IMG/VR virus record: IMGVR_UViG_3300025671_000443
Coordinates: 1-26,141 of that record
Direction: 5' to 3' (one strand)
Origin: a virus
Length of the DNA stretch: 26,141 nt
Position numbers and translations under genes: made by a program. Below the pieces are notes generated by a model, which worked only from the letters and a program-made list of their open reading frames with translations, was not told where the DNA came from and ran no database searches. This document shows positions 1-5,565 of this stretch, piece after piece (position 1 is the first letter of the stretch; each line of letters starts with the position of its first letter).

Positions 1-33
1 CGTCAACACCCTGCCCTGGCCACAGTTCCCTAG
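1..33 (+). CDS. 3' end of an upstream gene (10 codons)
   Basis: The first base begins an open frame that reads RQHPALATVP and stops at TAG (31-33). The next gene starts five bases later, so this is probably the end of a gene that began outside the window. In phages with this gene order the gene before the lysis region is often a tail or host-contact protein, but ten residues cannot show that. Confidence 0.4.
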   Translation, partial: RQHPALATVP

Positions 34-38
34 AAACC

Positions 39-311
39 ATGACCGAACCAGATTACGACAACGATCTCGTCTTTCGTTCAGGCGGCAAAGAGTACGCCCG
101 TATTGACGGAAACGGAGAATGGAAGCCTCGGACTCCTGCGACAAAGCTTGAGATCCGCGCCCAAGACAACGACGAAGACGTGACCGAGCTGGTCAAGCAC
201 GTCGCTGAACTGGTTGAAGGTGTCACCATCACCACCAAAGAAGGTGGCAGTATCAAGATGACCGGCGATGCCGTGATTCAAATGTCTGATGGCGCTATCA
301 AGATCGGCTAA
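39..311 (+). CDS. hypothetical protein, 90 aa, acidic, beta-rich
   Basis: The ATG at 39 follows the upstream stop by five bases. The protein is acidic with many Thr, Val and Gly residues. Its C-terminal half (about residues 55-90) alternates short hydrophobic and polar stretches (GVTITTKEGGSIKMTGDAVI), which looks like a repeated beta-strand pattern. The N-terminal part contains RSGGKEYARIDGNGEW, which resembles a beta-hairpin. I recognise no enzyme motif, signal peptide or membrane segment. Its place between the presumed tail region and the lysis genes would suit a small virion-associated protein, but that is inference only. Its stop lies in the leader of the next gene. Confidence 0.65.
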   Translation: MTEPDYDNDLVFRSGGKEYARIDGNGEWKPRTPATKLEIRAQDNDEDVTELVKHVAELVEGVTITTKEGGSIKMTGDAVIQMSDGAIKIG

Positions 312-316
312 TCACC

Positions 317-499
317 ATGAATGCAGAAAACAAACGCTTCATTAAGCAGTTCGTACTGGATCGCCTCTGGAGCGACACCGACCAGCTTCGCCTTGATCTC
401 AGCAACTATGCCGCCACCCGTGGCATTAACGATCTGGAGGCTATGGAAGAGTACGAGTATCAAGTTGAACGTATCCAAAAGATGCTTGCCTGTTACTAA
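317..499 (+). CDS. hypothetical protein, 60 aa, helical
   Basis: Small, charged, mostly helical protein without membrane segment or recognisable motif. The start is ATG at 317, placed right after CTAATCACC. That leader is close to the one before the genes at 523, 737 and 5565 but one C shorter. The heptad-like spacing of Leu, Ile and Met in LEAMEEYEYQVERIQKML suggests a short amphipathic helix or coiled coil at the C-terminus. An overlapping frame from 321 is open over nearly the same length but is rich in Ser, Trp and Cys and looks like a shadow. Function unknown. Confidence 0.6.
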   Translation: MNAENKRFIKQFVLDRLWSDTDQLRLDLSNYAATRGINDLEAMEEYEYQVERIQKMLACY

Positions 500-511
500 G
501 TAGCTATTACC

Positions 512-527
512 ACTAATCACCCATGAC
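512..527 (+). repeat. repeated start-site leader, copy 1
   Basis: The 16-base string ACTAATCACCCATGAC includes the start codon of the gene at 523. Identical copies cover the starts at 737 (plus) and 5565 (minus). It has no purine-rich Shine-Dalgarno stretch. Confidence 0.7.
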
Positions 528-717
528 ACAATCACTAATGGCCACAGTTTATGTTGTTATGAAACAACGCCAAAACCCGATTGCCCGCTTTGCAGTGCTC
601 CCTCATGAGATCCACTCGACAAAGAAAACGGCGCGGGACAGGGCTGAAGAGTTAAATAGTAAGGCTAGGACCAACCTTTACTGGGTCGAACCGGCACCTT
701 TTGTCCAACCCTCGTAG
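523..717 (+). CDS. hypothetical protein, 64 aa, basic
   Basis: The start is set at ATG 523 because it sits inside the repeated leader ACTAATCACCCATGAC. A second in-frame ATG at 538 (residue 6) is possible. Residues 7-30 (ATVYVVMKQRQNPIARFAVL) look like a beta-hairpin, followed by a basic helix (TKKTARDRAEELNSKA) and a C-terminal strand ending in NLYWVEPAPF. The strand-helix-strand pattern could be a compact single domain. No known family recognised. The protein has no signal peptide or membrane segment. Confidence 0.6.
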   Translation: MTQSLMATVYVVMKQRQNPIARFAVLPHEIHSTKKTARDRAEELNSKARTNLYWVEPAPFVQPS

Positions 718-725
718 TGAGATCA

Positions 726-741
726 ACTAATCACCCATGAC
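726..741 (+). repeat. repeated start-site leader, copy 2
   Basis: This is the same 16 bases as at 512-527, covering the start at 737. The match with the minus-strand copy continues with CCAACAACACCC (ACAACAACACCC there), so both proteins begin MTQQHP. Confidence 0.7.
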
Positions 742-817
742 CCAACAACACCCAGCCCCGTTTGAAGACTTCTCCGCCGAACTTCTGGCTATTGCCGCCG
801 AGCTTGAAGCCCAGTAG
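737..817 (+). CDS. micro-ORF, 26 aa (MTQQHP...)
   Basis: A short frame from ATG 737 to TAG 815-817 encodes 26 residues, with an acidic helical end (FSAELLAIAAELEAQ). The start lies in the repeated leader, and the first six residues equal those of the 133-residue protein at 5164-5565. It may be a real microprotein. It may also be a decayed copy of a larger gene, or the end product of recombination between leader copies. Nothing in it indicates a function. Confidence 0.45.
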   Translation: MTQQHPAPFEDFSAELLAIAAELEAQ

Positions 818-899
818 TCACCTTCCCTAAAAGGGTGGGCAGCCGACCCTTTCCAACTGGCTGCAACCCGATTACTCTGGAACCACTGCCACTATTTTC
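818..899 (+). promoter_or_regulatory. leader with two mutually exclusive hairpins
   Basis: This 82-base gap holds two overlapping inverted repeats. AAAGGGT at 830-836 can pair with ACCCTTT at 846-852 (9-base loop). GCAGCC at 839-844 can pair with GGCTGC at 859-864. The second repeat's left arm is in the first hairpin's loop, and the first's right arm is in the second's loop, so only one can form at a time. Neither is followed by a run of T, so a plain terminator is unlikely. An attenuator-like or translation-control leader for the gene at 900 is possible. Confidence 0.4.
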
Positions 900-1211
900 A
901 TGGCTGACACCACCTTCACTTGGGCAATCGCCAACCTCGAAAGGGAAACCGCTGACGGTTTCGTTTTCACTGCGCACTATACGGTTGCAGCGAATGACGA
1001 TGCGTATTCCAGTTCGGCGTACGGATCTATTGGTTTTCAGCGCCCCGACAACCTGATTCCCTTTGCTGACCTCACTGAAGAAACCGTGATCGGTTGGGTC
1101 AAGGAAGCCCTTGGCGGCGACGAAAAGGTTTCTGAAATCGAAGCCGCCCTTCAGGGTCAAATTGATGAGCAGCGTTCGCCATCCAATGCAGCTGGCGTAC
1201 CGTGGCAGTAA
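900..1211 (+). CDS. conserved cyanophage-type protein, 103 aa (DUF7936-like)
   Basis: The sequence reads like a small protein family I associate with phages of aquatic bacteria including cyanophages. It opens with a beta-sheet part (TFTWAIANLERETADGFVFT, then HYTVAANDD) followed by IGFQRPDNLIPFADLTEE, and a helix around VIGWVKEALGG. The last 20 residues are polar. No catalytic motif, signal peptide or membrane segment is visible. The family assignment to DUF7936 is from memory and the function is unknown. Its last ten bases overlap the GTG start of the next small gene, which suggests coupled translation. A structured leader lies just upstream. Confidence 0.8.
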   Translation: MADTTFTWAIANLERETADGFVFTAHYTVAANDDAYSSSAYGSIGFQRPDNLIPFADLTEETVIGWVKEALGGDEKVSEIEAALQGQIDEQRSPSNAAGVPWQ

Positions 1212-1336
1212 AAGCTAAAACCGGTACTGGACGGCTAGATCACCAGGCCGGCAAGCCCAAACTCACGCGCCAAGGCAACGGCAAACGCTCCAAGCCACGT
1301 GGAAGCCGCAAACTTCTGCGTGGGCAAGGTCGCTAA
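1202..1336 (+). CDS. very basic small protein, 44 aa
   Basis: A GTG at 1202 opens a frame that overlaps the previous gene by ten bases and ends at TAA 1334-1336. The product (VAVKAKTGTGRLDHQAGKPK..., ending SRKLLRGQGR) is almost entirely Lys, Arg, Gly and polar residues. It looks like an unstructured nucleic-acid-binding tail. I have a recollection of similar short basic proteins after the DUF7936-like gene in cyanophages, which supports it being real. A DNA- or RNA-binding role is inferred from charge alone. Confidence 0.65.
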   Translation: MAVKAKTGTGRLDHQAGKPKLTRQGNGKRSKPRGSRKLLRGQGR

Positions 1337-1361
1337 CCTATTGAAGTAGCCAGTTGCTGCC

Positions 1362-1613
1362 ATGATTGAAGTCATCGCCGCAGTGGCCGGCGCATCTATT
1401 TCCGTTGCCGCAATGGGGGCAATGGGATTCAGCAGAAAATCCGATGAGGCTAGAGACGCCGTTGTGCGTTTGACCTCGGCGGTCGAACACATCGCCACAC
1501 AGCTTGAAGTGCTGCACACTGACATTAAAGAAGATCGCAAGGAATTTTTCTCACGCCTTAATACCGTTGAACAAAGGGTCTCTAAGCTGGAAGTGCGTCC
1601 GCCATCTTGTTGA
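1362..1613 (+). CDS. small membrane protein with coiled coil, holin/XhlA-like candidate
   Basis: An N-terminal hydrophobic, glycine/alanine-rich stretch (residues 2-25, IEVIAAVAGASISVAAMGAM) is followed by a charged helix. Residues 26-78 show regular hydrophobic spacing (VVRLTSAVEHIATQLEVLH, then FFSRLNTVEQRVSKLEV), a coiled coil. One membrane segment plus coiled coil, 80-90 residues and a position just before an endolysin fit phage hemolysin XhlA-like or accessory holin proteins. Sequence alone does not prove a lysis role. The next gene starts three bases after the stop. Confidence 0.6.
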   Translation: MIEVIAAVAGASISVAAMGAMGFSRKSDEARDAVVRLTSAVEHIATQLEVLHTDIKEDRKEFFSRLNTVEQRVSKLEVRPPSC

Positions 1614-1616
1614 CCC

Positions 1617-1757
1617 ATGGACATTATCAATCACCCAGCATTTTGGATAGTTTTAGCAGCAGCGTCTGAGCTGATTGCTCTGTCACCGCTTAAGGACAAC
1701 AGCATAATCCAGCTGGTGTTCCACGCCCTGCGCTCGATCAAAGGAAAAAAGCTCTGA
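1617..1757 (+). CDS. small membrane protein, 46 aa, zero-frame product of a probable frameshift gene
   Basis: ATG 1617 lies in the sequence GACCCATGG, and the frame stops at TGA 1755-1757. Residues 8-24 (AFWIVLAAASELIALSP) form one probable membrane helix. The C-terminal part is amphipathic and basic (IIQLVFHALRSIKGKKL). Position between the coiled-coil membrane protein and the endolysin suggests a holin or other lysis protein. The last codons contain the slippery string A AAA AAG in the correct zero-frame register, followed by a hairpin. Ribosomes may therefore shift into the -1 frame and make a 124-residue fused product. Confidence 0.65.
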   Translation: MDIINHPAFWIVLAAASELIALSPLKDNSIIQLVFHALRSIKGKKL

Positions 1758-1779
1758 TCAGCTTCGGCAAGCCGGGCTG
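1745..1779 (+). promoter_or_regulatory. probable -1 programmed ribosomal frameshift site
   Basis: Bases 1745-1751 are A AAA AAG with AAA and AAG as zero-frame codons of the gene at 1617, the most efficient known bacterial -1 slippery heptamer. A stem-loop begins seven bases later: CAGC 1759-1762 pairs with GCTG 1776-1779, and CGG 1765-1767 pairs with CCG 1772-1774, with a CAAG loop and a small internal loop. The zero-frame stop is at 1755-1757. The string AAAGGA (1740-1745) just upstream could act as an internal Shine-Dalgarno-like stimulator. The -1 frame is then open for 79 codons. Confidence 0.6.
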
Positions 1780-1990
1780 GCAACGTCGCTTAGAGCAAGC
1801 CATCCGCCGATGGTGGTTTGAGCTGACGTTGCCAGGCAAGCTGGATAAAGCCGAAGCGGATTGGCACGCCGCGCAACCGGCGGAGCCAGAGCCGGTGATC
1901 ACGCATCATCCAGTTGACGATAACCTGCAAACAGGCGAAAGCCGCAAACTTGGCGGCGCAATGGAGATCAAAGCGCCATGGTCAAATTAA
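1754..1990 (+). CDS. 78-codon frame without a standard start, probably made as -1 frameshift extension
   Basis: This frame is open from 1694 to TAA 1988-1990 and has no ATG, GTG or TTG until codon ATG 1961, near its end. The only near-start is CTG 1754. Its product (LISFGKPGWQRRLEQAIRRWWFEL, then a polar Pro/Glu-rich tail ending KAPWSN) is not low-complexity and looks coding. A Trp/Arg-rich amphipathic helix could lie on the membrane. The frame is exactly -1 to the gene at 1617, so frameshifting at 1745-1751 would fuse it to that protein's membrane helix. Alternatives are CTG or ATC initiation coupled to the upstream stop, or a sequencing indel. It overlaps the endolysin start by 13 bases. 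Confidence 0.55.
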   Translation: MISFGKPGWQRRLEQAIRRWWFELTLPGKLDKAEADWHAAQPAEPEPVITHHPVDDNLQTGESRKLGGAMEIKAPWSN

Positions 1991-3036
1991 CCGACCTGTT
2001 TAAATATTACAAGCACGGCACACCGCATCAAATGGCGGCAGTATCTGAGCTTGAAGCGGAGCTGATGAAAGCAGCGCCGCAAATATTTGATCGCAACCAA
2101 GCGTGGTACAAGACTTGGCAAGCCGGCGGCAAGCTGCATAGCTATGACGCAGCGGTAACGCTAATCAAGGAGTTTGAAGGCGTACACCTATCGGCATATC
2201 CAGATCCACTGCATGGATGGGATGTTGCAACAATTGGTTATGGCACTACGCGTTATCCAAATGGCGGTAAGGTGCAACGCGGCGATAAGATCACCGTTAT
2301 AGATGCCAATGAGTTGCTAGAGCTTGAGGTTGAACGCATTGCAGAAAAGCTACGCAGCAGCGTGCCTTTTTGGGGTGCAATGAGCGGCAACAAGCAATGC
2401 GCATTGATCAGCTTTGCCTACAACCTTGGCGCTGGTTTTTACGGCAGTGCAGGATTTGAAACCATTAGCAAACAACTAAAGGATAAAGATTGGGGTGCAG
2501 TGCCCGCTGCAATGGAGCTATACCGCAATCCAGGCACCAATGTAGAAGCTGGTTTATTGCGCCGCCGCCGTGCTGAAGGCCGCCTGTGGGCTGGCGAGCA
2601 GCAGCAAGGTCCAGCCAAGCTGACGCCAAACAGCTCATTTTCCTCGCGTATTACGCCACATGTGCAGCTTGGTGAATTTGCGCTATGGCAAGAAGCACGT
2701 CGCTTTGACCATCAATACCAAGTAGATACTGCAGCAGAACTTGCTGCATTTCTTGAACGCGCACGCGTCAAGTTTGGCGGCAAAGCTGTTGTGATCACAA
2801 GTGGCTATCGACCGCGTGCTATCAATAAAGCGGTAGGTGGTTCCAGCGGCAGCGAGCATTTATACGATGCACCAAATGTTGGCGCGGTTGATTTCTACAT
2901 TCGTGAAGTCAACATTAACCATGTGCAAGATTGGTGCGATGCAAACTGGCCGTATTCATTGGGCTATGGCGCACCCAAAGGTTTTGTGCATCTCGGAATA
3001 CGAAGCGGTCGCCCGAAGGTACGATGGGACTACTGA
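1978..3036 (+). CDS. endolysin: GH24 muramidase fused to M15-type peptidase
   Basis: This protein would cut peptidoglycan twice. Residues about 57-208 are a T4/P22-type lysozyme (GH24). Glu67 in EFEGVHLSAYPD, Asp76 and Thr85 in ATIGYGTT match the spacing of T4 lysozyme Glu11, Asp20 and Thr26. NLGAGFYGS and LLRRRRAEGRLWAGE are further family landmarks. Residues about 225-352 resemble zinc-dependent M15 peptidases: SGYRP near 274, His294 in SGSEHLYD, Asp305 in GAVDFYI and His338 in GFVHLGI are the likely zinc ligands. The first 50 residues are a helical extra segment. There is no signal peptide, so export by a holin is expected. It follows the small membrane proteins, forming a lysis cassette. 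Confidence 0.9.
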   Translation: MVKLTDLFKYYKHGTPHQMAAVSELEAELMKAAPQIFDRNQAWYKTWQAGGKLHSYDAAVTLIKEFEGVHLSAYPDPLHGWDVATIGYGTTRYPNGGKVQRGDKITVIDANELLELEVERIAEKLRSSVPFWGAMSGNKQCALISFAYNLGAGFYGSAGFETISKQLKDKDWGAVPAAMELYRNPGTNVEAGLLRRRRAEGRLWAGEQQQGPAKLTPNSSFSSRITPHVQLGEFALWQEARRFDHQYQVDTAAELAAFLERARVKFGGKAVVITSGYRPRAINKAVGGSSGSEHLYDAPNVGAVDFYIREVNINHVQDWCDANWPYSLGYGAPKGFVHLGIRSGRPKVRWDY

Positions 3037-3045
3037 CTCCACTGC

Positions 3046-3363
3046 GTGGATCATTGCATTGATGGCACCAACCTCGTCCCAAAACGCAGTGCAAAACACA
3101 AATTCCGGCAAGAGGTATTCAAAGCATGGCAACATCAATGCGCTTATTGCGGCGAATCTGCTGATACATTAGATCACGTCAGGCCGCGGCACAAAGGTGG
3201 TGCTACTGTAACCACTAATCTTGTGCCAGCGTGCCGTAATTGCAATCGCCGCAAAGGTAGCGAGGAATGGCGCGAATGGTTTAATCGTCAGGATTCTTAT
3301 CTGTTAGATCGTGAATTGGCTGTGCTGCAGTGGATTCAATCATCTGATGATAAAACACCTTAG
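3046..3363 (+). CDS. HNH endonuclease, 105 aa
   Basis: The protein has a compact HNH core: Cys32-x2-Cys35 (CAYC), Asp43-His44 (TLDHVRP), Asn58 and Cys63-x2-Cys66 (PACRNCNRRK). The two Cys pairs would hold a structural zinc, and the DH/N/R residues would bind the catalytic metal. The start is GTG 3046, nine bases after the endolysin stop; no ATG is in frame upstream. A free-standing HNH protein between functional modules is often a homing-type mobile gene. In other phages an HNH protein next to terminase helps packaging, but here terminase is 15 kb away. It converges on the sigma gene with only 23 bases between them. Confidence 0.85.
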   Translation: MDHCIDGTNLVPKRSAKHKFRQEVFKAWQHQCAYCGESADTLDHVRPRHKGGATVTTNLVPACRNCNRRKGSEEWREWFNRQDSYLLDRELAVLQWIQSSDDKTP

Positions 3364-3364
3364 C

Positions 3365-3407
3365 TTGCCATTCTTGCTGGTGATTTTTACACATCCCAGC
3401 CAGGCAA
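3365..3407. terminator. possible bidirectional hairpin between convergent genes
   Basis: TTGCC 3365-3369 can pair with GGCAA 3403-3407, and GCTGG 3376-3380 with CCAGC 3396-3400. The loop is long and contains five T residues (3384-3388). It lies at the meeting point of the HNH gene and the sigma gene and overlaps the latter's last codons. The long loop and asymmetric interior make this a weak call. Confidence 0.3.
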
Positions 3408-4313
3408 ACTCTCCACGTGTTCCCTACTTTTATTATGGTTGGTCCCAAGAGGAGTGCCTGCCAAGGGATTGCCTATCAGCATACGAAGGCGATTGATACC
3501 ACGTCGCTGCAGTTGGCACATATGCGTGCGTGATACGCCCATTTGTTTTTCTAGCTCAGTCCATGGCACGGGGTTCCTACCATTACGTGCATAGATAATT
3601 TCACGCGTGCGTTCGTCTAGATATTCTTCGCAATGATCGCGTAATACTTCAAGCTGCCAATCGTATTCAACATCGTATTGTGATTCATCTGCAATCAAAT
3701 CCAAGATGCAAGATGCATCATCTTGTGATGGCTTATCAAGGCTGGTTACGCGATATGCCTGTTTGAGCGTGTCAGAAATAACCTGCGGCGTTACCTCAAG
3801 CACTGCCGCCAATTCGCTCATGGTTGCAGTGCGTCCATGCTCTTGCGCAAATGCCTGTGCAGTTTTGTTTAGCTTTACCAGCATGTCATGCACACCAAGT
3901 GGTAGGCGAATGATCGGGTCATATTGCACCAATGCGCGACCAATAGCCTGCCGAATCCACCAATAGGCGTAGGTGCTGAACTTGTAGCCACGTGTGTAAT
4001 CAAAAAGCTCTACAGCACGCGAAAGGCCGATATTACCCTCTTGGATAAGATCAAGCATGTCAAGCGTTTGCGTGTTGCGTTTGCTGTACTTCCGCGCTAC
4101 ATGCACCACAAGTTGGAGGTTGGATTGCACAAACCGCTGCCTTGCGCGTTCACCACTACGCAACTCACGACGTTCTTGCGTTGTTAAAGGTCTTTCAAGA
4201 TCCTTTAATTCTTTCCACTTTGCAACACGACGCCCAAGTTGTATCTCTTGTTGCGGCGTTAGCAGTGGATAACGCGCGATATTGTTCAAGTAGTCGCCAA
4301 TAGCGTCAGACAT
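3387..4313 (-). CDS. RpoD-like sigma factor of cyanobacterial group-2 type
   Basis: It directs RNA polymerase to promoters. Residues 3-33 are region 1.2 (DYLNNIARYPLLTPQQEIQL). Region 2 is about 58-128: DLIQEGNIGLSRAVELFDY and YKFSTYAYWWIRQAIGRAL are diagnostic. Region 3 is about 135-210 and region 4 about 225-278. At 308 residues and without region 1.1 it matches cyanobacterial group 2 sigma factors, not ECF sigmas. The -10 helix keeps the WW pair and Gln of E. coli Q437 but has Gly for T440. The -35 helix reads GVSRTHMCQLQ where RpoD has VTRERIRQIE, so E585, R586, R588 and E591 equivalents differ. About 30 extra residues follow region 4. A phage copy may redirect host polymerase to phage promoters. 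Confidence 0.93.
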   Translation of the reverse strand: MSDAIGDYLNNIARYPLLTPQQEIQLGRRVAKWKELKDLERPLTTQERRELRSGERARQRFVQSNLQLVVHVARKYSKRNTQTLDMLDLIQEGNIGLSRAVELFDYTRGYKFSTYAYWWIRQAIGRALVQYDPIIRLPLGVHDMLVKLNKTAQAFAQEHGRTATMSELAAVLEVTPQVISDTLKQAYRVTSLDKPSQDDASCILDLIADESQYDVEYDWQLEVLRDHCEEYLDERTREIIYARNGRNPVPWTELEKQMGVSRTHMCQLQRRGINRLRMLIGNPLAGTPLGTNHNKSREHVESLPGWDV

Positions 4314-4335
4314 GGGGAATCCGTTAGTTCATACA

Positions 4336-4557
4336 ATGGAAGCACAATTCCACGGTGCTGCCAACGCAGCACAGTTGCGTGCGTTACATGCTGCAGCAGA
4401 TTGGAGTGGGTTGCTGGAATATGCGCTGTTACTGGCAGAGCAAGAGGCCAGCCAGCGATCACAAATCCACTGGCTGGCGCAAGAAGCATCTGCAGCATTG
4501 CGCAGTGGTCTTGAGCAATGGCACCTTGATGCCGCACGTGAGTTAGGTGGTCACTGA
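4336..4557 (+). CDS. small helical protein divergent from the sigma factor, 73 aa
   Basis: The frame is open from 4312, but ATG 4336 is the better start because it avoids overlapping the sigma gene's first codons. The product is Ala/Leu/Glu-rich and fully helical in appearance (AAQLRALHAAADWSGLLEYA, ... IHWLAQEASAALRSGLEQW), with no membrane segment. It is the only plus-strand gene between 3363 and 13785, standing head to head with the sigma gene and tail to tail with the dCTP deaminase gene (15-base overlap). It could bind the sigma factor, but only location suggests that. No family recognised. Confidence 0.6.
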   Translation: MEAQFHGAANAAQLRALHAAADWSGLLEYALLLAEQEASQRSQIHWLAQEASAALRSGLEQWHLDAARELGGH

Positions 4558-5061
4558 CCCCATCACCGTTTGGTGTGCGTTGTAATGGCCTACCTCGGCG
4601 TAGCTAGTAACTGGGCATTGGCTCATGTTGAAGAAAACCATCTGCCCAATTTTCAAGCCGGGCCATAACGGCAATGGCAATAGCTGCCGACTGTTCTTTA
4701 GCTCCAGTGTCAGCACGCTGCCATTCCAACCTGGATCGGCATAACCCGCGTGCAGATTTTCGTAACCTTCACGTGCGCGGCTGGATTTAAGGAAGAACAA
4801 TCCAGCAACGTGTTCAGGCATGTGAAATACCTCAATGGTTTGCGCAAGGATAAATTGTCCAGGTCGCAGCCAGTAAGGATTGTCTGCCGTGGCATTTGCA
4901 ATGCTCAGCGGACGCATGTCTAAATCCTCGGCGGATTCCAACATGATCATGTCGCCAAGCCGTAGGTCAAGGCTGGCTGGATTAACCAGTGCCTCGTCGT
5001 AATTGCGCACCATGCCGCCAGTGCATAATGCTTTGATCTCGTAGTCGCAAAGGATGGTCAT
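4543..5061 (-). CDS. dcd: dCTP deaminase / dUTPase-family protein
   Basis: The family makes dUMP precursors by deaminating dCTP or cleaving dUTP, acting as a trimer in the cytoplasm. The key segment FLKSSRAREG (residues about 90-99) corresponds to the SSxAR triphosphate-binding loop. GYADPGWNG (106-114) and LTLELKN (117-123) with Glu120 match the active-site Glu of E. coli Dcd. NPASLDLRLGD (27-37) is the N-terminal signature. At 172 residues it is slightly shorter than E. coli Dcd (193). Deaminase and dUTPase activities cannot be separated by eye. As the last gene of the minus operon it would feed dTTP synthesis. A structured segment lies just upstream. Confidence 0.85.
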   Translation of the reverse strand: MTILCDYEIKALCTGGMVRNYDEALVNPASLDLRLGDMIMLESAEDLDMRPLSIANATADNPYWLRPGQFILAQTIEVFHMPEHVAGLFFLKSSRAREGYENLHAGYADPGWNGSVLTLELKNSRQLLPLPLWPGLKIGQMVFFNMSQCPVTSYAEVGHYNAHQTVMGSVTT

Positions 5062-5114
5062 TGTTTGGTAAGATTGTGAGCGAGATCTTTCTTTAAAGTC
5101 TCAGCGTCCGTTGC

Positions 5115-5161
5115 GCCCGGCAGCGGCGAGGCTAGTGGCGCGTGAGCCCTAGCTACCGGGC
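5115..5161. promoter_or_regulatory. strong branched inverted-repeat element
   Basis: GCCCGG 5115-5120 pairs with CCGGGC 5156-5161. Inside, GCTAG 5131-5135 pairs with CTAGC 5149-5153, extended by GGC 5137-5139 with GCC 5146-5148 around a six-base loop. The result is a nested structure of 6 plus 8 base pairs with one bulge and an unpaired CAGCGGCGAG side. It lies in the 102-base gap between two minus-strand genes, 53 bases before the dcd start. No T run follows on either strand, so it is unlikely to be a simple terminator. It may be an mRNA processing or cis-regulatory structure. Confidence 0.5.
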
Positions 5162-5163
5162 AC

Positions 5164-5565
5164 CTATTGGGGGAGTTGTTCAAGGGCGCGGCGGATGATT
5201 TCGTACTTGGCGCGAACAGCAGCATTCGTGTCTACGCCATTGATGATGCAGGGTTCAATCTGCATTTCACGCATCGCCTCAAGCGCCTGCTCTTTCAAGC
5301 TCGGCGGCTTGGGACGGCGGGTAGTCCGGATGTCTTCGCTTAAACGAACACGGCCACTGGTTTCGTCGATGTAAAAAAGTCCCGCTCCGTCAATGATCTC
5401 CATGCGGCAGGCTTCTAATTCCTGATCAGCACCCCATTGAGCGGCGCGTTCTACCAAGCTGTGAGTAAAAGAGTAAACCGGAAGGACAGGTTCGTTGCCG
5501 TAGATCTCAGCGATCCACTCAGCAACAAGCTCAGGCGGTGGTGTGATGGGGTGTTGTTGTGTCAT
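5164..5565 (-). CDS. conserved hypothetical protein, 133 aa (MTQQHPITPPPELV...)
   Basis: The layout is an N-terminal PITPPPELVAEW, then a helix with AAQWGADQELEACRMEI, a variable middle, and RRPKPPSLKEQALEAM plus RRALEQLP at the end. I recognise this as a mosaic family seen repeatedly in cyanophages and cyanobacterial prophages, but its function is unknown. There is no membrane segment or signal peptide. The start sits in the repeated leader ACTAATCACCCATGAC. Its first residues match the 26-residue frame at 737. It is read in the minus operon after the gene at 5588-5797, with a 22-base gap. Confidence 0.75.
   Translation of the reverse strand: MTQQHPITPPPELVAEWIAEIYGNEPVLPVYSFTHSLVERAAQWGADQELEACRMEIIDGAGLFYIDETSGRVRLSEDIRTTRRPKPPSLKEQALEAMREMQIEPCIINGVDTNAAVRAKYEIIRRALEQLPQ

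Noticed and set aside
789-1160. 123-codon minus-strand frame across the DUF7936-like gene
   Set aside because: It is opposite a recognised family and spans the structured leader as well.
4057-4272. Plus-strand open frames across the sigma gene (also 3706-3966, 3924-4187)
   Set aside because: They are antisense to a protein with complete, conserved domains and have Cys/Ser/Arg-rich compositions typical of shadows.
5115-5161. Possible tRNA gene, because ends GCCCGG/CCGGGC resemble an acceptor stem
   Set aside because: Only 47 bases long, no T-arm, no anticodon loop in the right place.
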